NCBI RefSeq assembly: GCF_030380815.1
Contig: NZ_JAUDUY010000002.1
Span: 372,001 to 436,000 of the forward strand
Direction: 5' to 3'
Length of the DNA stretch: 64,000 nucleotides
Source of the DNA: Robiginitalea aurantiaca
GTDB lineage: Bacteria > Bacteroidota > Bacteroidia > Flavobacteriales > Flavobacteriaceae
Shown here: in pieces, positions 1-6,295 of the stretch
Layout of the letters: the number at the start of each line of letters is the position of its first letter
How positions within the stretch are numbered: the stretch's first letter is position 1
Notes under the pieces: generated by a model
Databases searched by the model: none
Seen by the model: the letters and a program-made list of their open reading frames with translations, nothing else
Told to the model about the DNA's origin: nothing
Translations under genes and position numbers: made by a program

Positions 1-236
1 AGGTTTGCCAGGTTCGATCCTACGACATTCCCCAGTGCGAGATCAGGATAACCCCGTATAGCCGATTGCAAACTTACCAGGAGTTCTGGCGCTGATGTAA
101 CAAAGGAGACTACGGTCATTCCTACTACAATCTTGGGAATGGACAAGCGGTAAGAAAGGTCAACAGAACCTTTAAGTAAGAAATCACCTCCCGCGATGAG
201 CACGACAAGTCCCAGAATCACAAAAAGGATATCCAT
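1..236 (-). CDS. CaCA-family Na+/Ca2+ exchanger, N-terminal part
   Basis: Only the first 78 codons are in the window; the gene runs off the left edge. The N-terminus is a hydrophobic segment followed by the alpha-1 repeat of the calcium/cation antiporter family: a TSAPEL motif near residue 50 and a GNVVGSN motif near residue 70, which in this family line the ion pathway. The protein would be an inner-membrane antiporter exchanging Ca2+ for Na+ (possibly with K+), like YrbG. The start is the ATG at 234-236. The 5' region faces the BlaI gene, with the triple repeat at 295-354 between the two. Family assignment is firm; the ion specificity is inference. Confidence 0.85.
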   Translation of the reverse strand, partial: MDILFVILGLVVLIAGGDFLLKGSVDLSYRLSIPKIVVGMTVVSFVTSAPELLVSLQSAIRGYPDLALGNVVGSNLAN

Positions 237-294
237 CGGCACAAAATAGTTCTTTTAAAAGTATTACGGTTAGATTCCATAGAAATTAGAGCTG

Positions 295-354
295 TAACTA
301 TATTTTTAGTTTTTTAACTATTTTTTTAGTTTTATTACTGTTTCTTTAGTTACA
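295..354. promoter_or_regulatory. Three tandem 20-bp operator-like repeats
   Basis: Three imperfect copies of a 20-bp unit start at 295, 315 and 335. Each reads roughly TAACTA-N5/6-TTAGTTT, and the first two contain a perfect AACTA-N6-TAGTT dyad. A further dyad TTACA-N7-TGTAA overlaps the last copy (350-366). The 20-bp period places each copy on the same helix face. The array lies about 60 bp upstream of the exchanger start and about 220 bp upstream of the BlaI gene. BlaI/MecI repressors bind short TACA/TGTA dyads, so binding by the neighbouring BlaI is plausible but not shown. Confidence 0.5.
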
Positions 355-570
355 TTTGATCTGTAAAAACTGTGGAGATCTGTAGTTTCCCTGCAATCAA
401 AGAGATTCAGGTCTACTCCTAACTCCCGTAAGTGGTAAATTCGTATCGAGCATGCCATTTATTTTTTAAGTCCAGGAGGACCTAAGGGAAATGCGGTAGC
501 TAAAGGCTCTCATTCCCTCCCTGAAGTTTTTAAAGCCACTGGAACGCCAAACTAAAGTAAAAAAGAGCAC

Positions 571-933
571 ATGGAAAAATTAACCAATAAAGAAGAGGAA
601 GTGATGAAACTGCTCTGGAAGCTCAAAAAGGCTTTTGTAAAAGAACTTCTGGAAGCATTCCCGGGAAAACGCAAACCGCATTACAACACCTTATCCACAA
701 TGGTGCGCAACCTGGAAGAAAAAGGGTTTGTAGGCCATGAAGCTTTCGGGAATACCCACAGATATTTTCCGATGGTTTCCAGGGAAGCGTATCGGAAAGA
801 ATTTATCGGGGAAACCGTAGCCGATTATTTTGACCATTCCTACAAGAGTCTTGTTTCCTATTTCGCAAAAGAGGAGAAAATCTCGGCAGCGGAACTCAGG
901 GAAATTATCGAACTCATTGAAAAAAAGAAATAG
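571..933 (+). CDS. BlaI/MecI-family transcriptional repressor
   Basis: This 120-residue protein has the length and layout of the Penicillinase_R family: an N-terminal winged helix (residues about 5-75, with TNKEEEVMKLLW as helix 1 and the wing around HYNTLSTMVRNLEEKGFV) and a short helical dimerisation tail. Family members are repressors cleaved by a partner M56 membrane protease when a signal is sensed. The partner gene starts 7 bp downstream, so the two form an operon. In Bacteroidota such pairs are common and usually not linked to beta-lactamase; none is visible here. The target genes are unknown. Confidence 0.88.
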   Translation: MEKLTNKEEEVMKLLWKLKKAFVKELLEAFPGKRKPHYNTLSTMVRNLEEKGFVGHEAFGNTHRYFPMVSREAYRKEFIGETVADYFDHSYKSLVSYFAKEEKISAAELREIIELIEKKK

Positions 934-940
934 TACGACC

Positions 941-2815
941 ATGGAACACTATTTACTTAAAGCCTCAGCCATCCTCGCTATCTTTTTGCTGGTTTATCAG
1001 GTATTCCTGAAAAATGAAACTTTTTTTAAACTGAACCGGTTTTTCCTGCTGGGCGGGCTCCTGGCTTCACTCCTACTGCCTTTTATCAGAATCCGGGAAG
1101 AAATTATCATTCAAACGGTCCCTTTGAATGCTTCAGCCAAATTAAATCCGGTGGCGGCAATTGAATCCGCCGGTATGGACTGGAATGTCGCCCTGCTCTG
1201 GGTCTACTTTATGGGCATTGCCTTTTTTACGGTAGTGGTTTTTAAAAATCTGCTGCGTATTGTATCCATGATTAAAACAGGTAGCACCTATAACCATGAT
1301 GGATACGTCTTTATTCCATCACGTTATATCAAAGGCCCTTTTTCGTTTTTCAAATACATATTCTATAATCCTGAGGCACATGGGGAAACAGAACTAAATC
1401 TAATTCTGGAACACGAAAAAGTACATGGAAGGCAATTGCACTCGCTGGATATCCTTTTGGCCCGTGTCACTGCCATCGTACTATGGTTAAACCCTCTGGT
1501 CTGGTTGTATCAAAAGGTTATCCAACAAAACCTGGAATACCTTGCTGATTCACAAGCTGTTAGTGACCTCCCGTCGATTCGTGAATACCAGTATGCCCTC
1601 TTAAAAGTATCGGGGAATGAGCTGACCCCCGCCCTTGTCAGCCCTTTCAATCAATCATTAATCAAAAAACGAATAGTCATGTTACAACGCAATCAATCCA
1701 AATCAATCCATTTGGCGAAGTACCTTCTGATCCTGCCCATGCTGGCCCTGTTCCTGATGGCCTTTAACCGTGAGACCGTCTATGTAACCCAACAGGATTC
1801 CGTTCAGGAGCTCATATTGTCAGATGCCAAAACCATCGAGGTTACCATAGAAAAGGGGACCACGGATGAAGAACTGGTCGAACTCAAGAAAAAGCTCGCC
1901 AAAGATGGGGTGGACTTTTCCTATACCACTGTCCGGAACGATGCCCGTGAGATCATTAACCTTTCGTTTAGCATCAGCGGAAAAGCCGAAAACGGCAATC
2001 CCTTCAGCGGCAGCTACAATTCGGACACTGAAGAACCCATTAAACCGGTGCTGATCTACATCAATTCCGAAGGAGGCGTGTTTTTCGGGGAAGCCAGCAC
2101 CTTTAAAAAATTCAGCACCGGCAAAGAAGTTCATTTTAGTACCGGATCCGGCGAAAAAATGATCTGGGTACATCGCTCCGGAGAAGAAAATGGCCATTTG
2201 GTCGGAACCCGCATGGACAAGGGGGAATCCGTCTTTATTGTTAACGGAAAAGAGGTCACGGAGGAGGAAGGAGAAAAAGCATATCTCGAGTTACTTGAGG
2301 AACGGGAAAATATGATAATCCTTGAAGTGGAGGAAGATGATCAAACGATCGAGGTGCGTGAAAAAGACGGCAGGAAGATCGTCATCGTAGATGGAAAAGA
2401 GGTCAGTGAGGAAGAACTCCGCGAAGCCGGAGCGCATAAGAATATTTTCGTCAAAGTCATCGATGGAGATGGGGACTCAGAGTCCAATATTTTTACAATA
2501 GACATTGATGAAGATGACGACGATGGAAACACCATGATTTGGCATACGGATGACGGTTCAGAATCAAAACACAAGAAAATCATCATAAATTCTGAAAAGT
2601 CCGGAGACTATGATACTCAAATGAAAGTGATCTCCACCGATGGCAAAAAACCGCTTATCTACATCGACGGTAAAAAGGCCAATGAAAAAGCGATGGATGC
2701 ATTAGATCCGGACCAGATCCAAACCATCAATGTCTTTAAGGGAGATAAGGCTATGGAGAAATTCGGTAAAAAAGCGAAAGATGGCGTCATTGAAATCACC
2801 ACAAAGAAGGAATAA
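941..2815 (+). CDS. M56 BlaR1-like membrane metalloprotease with TonB-plug-like tail
   Basis: 624 residues from the ATG at 941, chosen because it lies 7 bp after the BlaI stop and opens with a membrane segment; an in-frame ATG further upstream would overlap BlaI. The N-terminal half has BlaR1-like membrane helices around a zinc motif HEKVH (His158, Glu159, His162) followed by an NLEYLADSQAV block typical of M56. Another membrane helix lies near residue 260. The rest is presumably periplasmic: three repeats of a VNGKEV/VDGKEV/IDGKKA type motif, an acidic stretch (DGDGD...DEDDDDG) and a C-terminal piece (YIDGKKAN ... GDKAMEKFG ... GVIEITTKK) resembling the plug of TonB-dependent receptors. It probably senses an envelope signal and inactivates the BlaI partner. 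Confidence 0.85.
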   Translation: MEHYLLKASAILAIFLLVYQVFLKNETFFKLNRFFLLGGLLASLLLPFIRIREEIIIQTVPLNASAKLNPVAAIESAGMDWNVALLWVYFMGIAFFTVVVFKNLLRIVSMIKTGSTYNHDGYVFIPSRYIKGPFSFFKYIFYNPEAHGETELNLILEHEKVHGRQLHSLDILLARVTAIVLWLNPLVWLYQKVIQQNLEYLADSQAVSDLPSIREYQYALLKVSGNELTPALVSPFNQSLIKKRIVMLQRNQSKSIHLAKYLLILPMLALFLMAFNRETVYVTQQDSVQELILSDAKTIEVTIEKGTTDEELVELKKKLAKDGVDFSYTTVRNDAREIINLSFSISGKAENGNPFSGSYNSDTEEPIKPVLIYINSEGGVFFGEASTFKKFSTGKEVHFSTGSGEKMIWVHRSGEENGHLVGTRMDKGESVFIVNGKEVTEEEGEKAYLELLEERENMIILEVEEDDQTIEVREKDGRKIVIVDGKEVSEEELREAGAHKNIFVKVIDGDGDSESNIFTIDIDEDDDDGNTMIWHTDDGSESKHKKIIINSEKSGDYDTQMKVISTDGKKPLIYIDGKKANEKAMDALDPDQIQTINVFKGDKAMEKFGKKAKDGVIEITTKKE

Positions 2816-2845
2816 AAGCAGTTTAAAGCGCCATTAAATATTCGG

Positions 2846-2875
2846 ACACCGGTCTTGGTCAAGACCGGTGTTTTT
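2846..2875 (+). terminator. Rho-independent terminator after the BlaI-M56 operon
   Basis: An 11-bp perfect stem, ACACCGGTCTT (2846-2856) with AAGACCGGTGT (2861-2871), closes a GGTC loop and runs into a T tract. It starts 30 bp after the M56 stop, where an operon end is expected. Confidence 0.85.
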
Positions 2876-3172
2876 ATGTCCAGCAAAACCTAATGCACGA
2901 AAAACGGCCAAAATGAGCCCTTTTTTCCCTTGCAATTCAGAAAACTTCCTAAAAACCCCCTTGAAATGTATCTTTTTATAACTTTAAAGAAGTATTATTA
3001 TTTTATTATGTAACCTTTTACAAGGAATCATACTTACTATTTTGAGTATTAAAGGTTTTTACACTTACAATAGTGTAGTTAGTATCGTTAATAATTGCAG
3101 AAATGCTTGGCAGATGGAGGGTGAAGATTATATATTGGCCGACGAACAAAGCTAAACCTCAAAACAAGTAGT
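2876..3172. other. AT-rich gene-free stretch with small dyads
   Basis: No convincing gene is seen. The stretch is AT-rich and has two small dyads: ATACT-N10-AGTAT at 3030-3049, nested inside the near-inverted pair AACCTTTTA/TAAAGGTT, and TACACT-N6-AGTGTA at 3060-3077. It could hold a promoter for the short reading frames that follow or a small RNA; neither can be supported by a clear promoter plus terminator pair. Confidence 0.3.
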
Positions 3173-3235
3173 ATGATTGCCATTGCCAAATTCGTGTTTA
3201 CTGTACTCCTAACTCTGATCCTTGTTTTGATATGA
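3173..3235 (+). CDS. Possible 20-residue hydrophobic peptide
   Basis: A 20-codon frame encodes an almost wholly hydrophobic segment (MIAIAKFVFTVLLTLILVLI), long enough for one membrane span. There is no strong ribosome-binding site, although Bacteroidota often lack one. It may be a small membrane peptide or a chance reading frame. No family is recognised. Confidence 0.2.
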   Translation: MIAIAKFVFTVLLTLILVLI

Positions 3236-3318
3236 TGTAAAGCACGTAAGGGAATCCACCCTTTTGAGAAACCCTAAATTTTTCTGTTGATTTTGTCCAG
3301 AATGGTATCTTTACCGCA

Positions 3319-3471
3319 ATGGAAAAAGCATTCTTCACTGGTTTGGCCAGATTGAACAAGTGGCTCCTGCCCTCTTACAGCAAAAAGCGCCTGGATTTAT
3401 CAAAAGCCAGCAAATGGCAATTAGCCATTATCGGCTGGAGGTATTATGTAACCACCAAAGCTTTGGGTTAG
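3319..3471 (+). CDS. Small conserved flavobacterial protein (50 aa)
   Basis: The 50-codon frame begins MEKAFFTGLARLNKWLLPSY and ends GWRYYVTTKALG. It is basic and aromatic. From memory, very similar short proteins occur across Flavobacteriia, often next to apt, and are frequently auto-labelled 'SsrA-binding protein' although they are far shorter than SmpB and lack its beta-barrel, so the label is doubtful. A TATCTTTA box (3306-3313) just upstream resembles the TAnnTTTG promoter element and would give a very short leader. The stop overlaps the end of the convergent apt gene by 4 bp. The function is unknown. Confidence 0.65.
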   Translation: MEKAFFTGLARLNKWLLPSYSKKRLDLSKASKWQLAIIGWRYYVTTKALG

Positions 3472-3980
3472 TAGATTATCAGGGATTTTAAAGGAACCCC
3501 TTCCAGCTTGTCCCTTCCGTTGAGGAAGCTGAGTTCGATCAGAAAATTACACTGCACCACCACCCCTCCCAGATTGTCGATCAGATCGCACATGGCCCGG
3601 GCCGTGCCCCCGGTAGCCAGCACATCGTCATGGATCAATACCCGATCCCCCTCGGATATACTTGCCTGGTGAATCTCGAGGGCATCCGTACCGTATTCCA
3701 ACTCGTACTCCTGACTGTGAATTTTACGGGGTAATTTACCCGGTTTCCGGGCGGGTATAAACCCGGCATTCAGCCTGTGGGCCAGCAAAGGGGCAAAAAA
3801 GAAACCCCGGCTTTCGATCCCCACCACCTTGTCTATATGCAATCCCTCCGTAAAATCAAGTAGCTGATCGGCTGCAAGGGCAAAGCCCTGCGGATCTTCC
3901 AAAAGAGGAGTAATATCCTTAAAACTGACCCCCTTTTCAGGGAAATTGGGCACCTCGGTAATATAGTCTCGTAAATTCAA
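3468..3980 (-). CDS. apt: Adenine phosphoribosyltransferase
   Basis: Cytoplasmic purine-salvage enzyme that converts adenine and PRPP to AMP and pyrophosphate. The 170-residue length is normal for Apt. The PRPP-binding motif VLIHDDVLATGGTA is at residues 114-127, and the N-terminal block DYITEVPNFPEKGVSFKDIT, typical of Apt, is at 5-24. The start is the ATG at 3978-3980. It is convergent with the 50-residue gene, and its 5' end faces the tRNA-Arg promoter. Identification is secure. Confidence 0.97.
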   Translation of the reverse strand: MNLRDYITEVPNFPEKGVSFKDITPLLEDPQGFALAADQLLDFTEGLHIDKVVGIESRGFFFAPLLAHRLNAGFIPARKPGKLPRKIHSQEYELEYGTDALEIHQASISEGDRVLIHDDVLATGGTARAMCDLIDNLGGVVVQCNFLIELSFLNGRDKLEGVPLKSLIIY

Positions 3981-4002
3981 TGTAAATCAGGGCTTAGTTA
4001 TT

Positions 4003-4032
4003 TTGCCCTAAATCTAAAAAGAAATATATTTG
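4003..4032 (+). promoter_or_regulatory. Promoter of the tRNA-Arg gene
   Basis: TTG at 4003-4005 is followed after 19 bp by TATATTTG at 4025-4032. This matches the Bacteroidota sigma-A promoter (-33 TTG, -7 TAnnTTTG) including the usual spacing, and it lies 29 bp before the tRNA. Confidence 0.75.
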
Positions 4033-4061
4033 CAACCCCTTAATCAAGGGAATTGATTTCC

Positions 4062-4135
4062 GGCCACGTGGCGCAACTGAATAGCGCATCTGATTACGGC
4101 TCAGAAGGTTCCAGGTTTGAATCCTGGCGTGGTCA
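4062..4135 (+). tRNA. tRNA-Arg (anticodon ACG)
   Basis: A 74-nt cloverleaf. The acceptor arm GGCCACG pairs with CGTGGTC (one G-T pair). The anticodon stem TCTGA/TCAGA closes the loop TTACGGC with anticodon ACG, and the T arm is CCAGG-TTTGAAT-CCTGG. The discriminator is A and CCA is not encoded. ACG normally becomes inosine-CG through TadA and reads CGU, CGC and CGA. A promoter lies directly upstream and a terminator directly downstream. Confidence 0.95.
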
Positions 4136-4145
4136 CTTAACTCGC

Positions 4146-4175
4146 AAACCCCGCAACAAATGTTGCGGGGTTTTG
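4146..4175 (+). terminator. Terminator of tRNA-Arg
   Basis: A 12-bp stem AAACCCCGCAAC (4146-4157) with GTTGCGGGGTTT (4162-4173) and an AAAT loop, followed by T residues. It starts 10 bp after the tRNA. Confidence 0.85.
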
Positions 4176-4300
4176 TTGTTCGGGGAACCGTCGAAAGCTT
4201 GCTTTCGTAAGTGGACACGGGAAACAAAACCGCACCGCCCCAGGCGGTGCAGGGTTTGCATTTTCAGGTGGGAATAGCCAGGAAAATCGAGCGCAGCGAA

Positions 4301-4354
4301 GGTAATCCTGGCGTGGTCACTTAAGCATGAAAAGCTCGCCTGAAAAGGCGGGCT
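4301..4354 (+). repeat. Second copy of the tRNA-Arg 3' end, with its own terminator
   Basis: AATCCTGGCGTGGTCACTTAA recurs at 4304-4324, an exact copy of the tRNA T-arm/acceptor end and the bases after it (4120-4140). It is followed by a stem AGCTCGCCT (4333-4341) / AGGCGGGCT (4346-4354) and a T tract, and then by a GCAAGC-TT-GCTTGC palindrome (4374-4387). The first copy is likewise followed by a terminator and then GAAAGC-TT-GCTTTC (4193-4206). The second unit has no tRNA body: CCAGG and CCTGG survive but are separated by unrelated bases. This could be a decayed tandem tRNA duplicate or the footprint of an integration at the tRNA 3' end. Confidence 0.6.
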
Positions 4355-4437
4355 TTTTCTTTTCGAACGAGGCGCAAGCTTGCTTGCAGGCCGAAGTGAG
4401 GAAAGTTAAATGCGGAAATATTCCCTAGCTTTTCAAA

Positions 4438-5778
4438 TCATTTTAGCGTAATGGTTCTTACAATTATTGAATCTCCCCGAATAAGTTGAAGTGTTACCTT
4501 ACTTTTTTCAACCTCTCCAATAGTCTCTTCTGTGATATCTCCAATTAAATCCTCAAGACCGTTATAGAATGATTTTCGCTTAAGAGGCATATTGTCAATA
4601 GCAATTATCAAATCCCCAGATTTTAAATCCGCATTATAACCATGAGAATCGTTTACCACAGTTGAAATTTTAAATGCTACATCACCGTTAAAGTTTTTAA
4701 TCTTTTTTTCTTCTTCACTAGCTTGACCTCCAGTCACTCCCAACAGCCCATCTAAACTTCCGGAGAATTTGAAGTCGCTGTCAGCATTCACTAACCTTAT
4801 TAGATATGAAAGTATATATTGAGTCCGCTTATTTAGTAATTCATAGTTTAATCTGTCAGCATGGTCTAACGATGTATGTACATATTTTATGCTGCCTGTA
4901 CCCATTGTAATAGTGGGTATCCTTCTTTGTCCAAAGGCATAGTGGTCGGTATTTGCTATCATCCCTGGATAAAACGGTGTCATTTTTAGTCCTCTCAAAC
5001 TATCCGTTTCTATTCTTATTTCTTCGAATACGGGATTTGTGCCGTATGAAACATAAAGAAACTCTGCATCTGGATCACCAATGATTTTTTCCAGATTAAC
5101 CATTGCCTTGATGTTCTTAATCGGAACCGGAGGGTCATTCGCAAAAAAAGCAGAACCATTCAATCCATTTTCCTCAGCACTGAATGTGGTAAAGATTATT
5201 GATCGTTTTGTTCTTATATTGTATTTTTTTAGAACTCTCGCCATTTCTATGATCGCCGAAATACTTACAGCATTGTCTACGGCACTATTCCATATTTTAT
5301 CATTTGAAGCCCGTATAGAATCCACTTCTAAATCTTCTGGAATACTGCGTCCATAATCTGCCTGACTGCTCATTCCCTGACCATCATGATGCCCACCTAT
5401 TACAATATATTCATTCGGTTTTTCAGTCCCCTTCAAGAAACCAACCACATTCTGTGTTGATAAGATTTCCCATGGCTTAGTTGAATCTAAGACTTCAAAG
5501 TCAAATTCCTGAAAATAGCTGACAGGGTTTTTTGAATCTTCATAAAACGGTTCCAAACCAATATTTTGGTATTGCCTGGCTATATATAGAGCCGCTTCAT
5601 GCTCACCTTTATATCCCGCACCACGGCCCTGGTATTTATCATCTGCTAATTCAGTAACATGCTTTTGTAATTCGACCATTGAGATTTTTTGAATAACCTC
5701 TTCATTTGTTAGTGTAGTTCTAGAAGAACACGCAGTAAATAATGTGATTAGTACAATTAGCTCTATTGATTTTTTCAT
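4438..5778 (-). CDS. M28-family zinc peptidase lipoprotein with C-terminal PDZ domain
   Basis: 446 residues. A lipoprotein signal with lipobox LFTAC (Cys17) predicts membrane anchoring. The M28 catalytic core covers about 40-335: GGHHD (His130, Asp132), VDNA (bridging Asp168), SAEENG (general base Glu202, ligand Glu203), NLE (Glu230, where most relatives have Asp) and the HTSLDHAD block with His301. A PDZ-like domain at about 365-446 probably binds substrate C-termini. Expected role: amino- or carboxypeptidase acting on peptides outside the cytoplasm. The gene is visibly richer in A+T than its neighbours and lies beside the duplicated tRNA end, so acquisition by transfer is possible. Confidence 0.85.
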   Translation of the reverse strand: MKKSIELIVLITLFTACSSRTTLTNEEVIQKISMVELQKHVTELADDKYQGRGAGYKGEHEAALYIARQYQNIGLEPFYEDSKNPVSYFQEFDFEVLDSTKPWEILSTQNVVGFLKGTEKPNEYIVIGGHHDGQGMSSQADYGRSIPEDLEVDSIRASNDKIWNSAVDNAVSISAIIEMARVLKKYNIRTKRSIIFTTFSAEENGLNGSAFFANDPPVPIKNIKAMVNLEKIIGDPDAEFLYVSYGTNPVFEEIRIETDSLRGLKMTPFYPGMIANTDHYAFGQRRIPTITMGTGSIKYVHTSLDHADRLNYELLNKRTQYILSYLIRLVNADSDFKFSGSLDGLLGVTGGQASEEEKKIKNFNGDVAFKISTVVNDSHGYNADLKSGDLIIAIDNMPLKRKSFYNGLEDLIGDITEETIGEVEKSKVTLQLIRGDSIIVRTITLK

Positions 5779-6295
5779 TTGACTCTATATTACTTTTTAA
5801 ATGAGCAACTCTTTCTTTGGTTGTTACACTTTATATACCCCAATAGCAAGGTAGAAATCTCGCACCTACCGAAGTGAAGGCTGAAAAAGCAACCAGTGAA
5901 AGGCTGGTAGATTTCATGTAGACTACGAATCACTCAAATTTAAATTCAAAAACAACTTTCTTGGGTTCACAGAATGCCAACATGTTTTTCAATTGGTCAA
6001 TTTATAAAGGAATTGGATATGGCCCACATTTCGTGATATCCCAAATTCCAATGGTACCCGAGGTAGGTGAAACCACTGTAGGTTATCCCGTTTTGCAGAT
6101 TAGGACAAGAATCGGATCATGATCATTACGCATGCTGAACTTTGGCCCGGCTTATTCTTCCACTAATATTCTGCCCCTTCCCCTTTCCTAAGATCAACCC
6201 CCCATTGCATGACCTAGGTCATTGTTAATCAGGCATGTATTACATAATTTCAAATGTTATTTTATCCATTGTAGAACGGAATATTCGAATTAATT
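5779..6295. other. Gene-free stretch with a possible gene remnant
   Basis: No intact gene is seen. At 5982-6122 (+) a 46-codon frame, open upstream as far as a TAG near 5918, has an amphipathic composition with many aromatic residues (NWSIYKGIGYGPHFVISQ, then VGYPVLQIRTRIGS), reminiscent of outer-membrane beta strands. It has no identifiable family and is probably the tail of a lost gene. The last 60 bp would carry the promoter of the downstream redox cluster, but no clear TAnnTTTG box is present. Confidence 0.3.

Noticed and set aside
2341-2586. Minus-strand serine-rich frame opposite the M56 gene
   Set aside because: It is the mirror image of the acidic repeat region of the M56 protein; no signal or promoter supports it.
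571-2815. Beta-lactam resistance operon
   Set aside because: BlaI and M56 homologues are present but there is no beta-lactamase or penicillin-binding domain in or near the pair.
4180-4260. CRISPR-like short repeats after the tRNA
   Set aside because: The hairpins differ in sequence and spacing; there are no repeated spacer units.
4053-4277. 74-codon frame across the tRNA-Arg
   Set aside because: It reads through the tRNA and its terminator; the cloverleaf explains the sequence.
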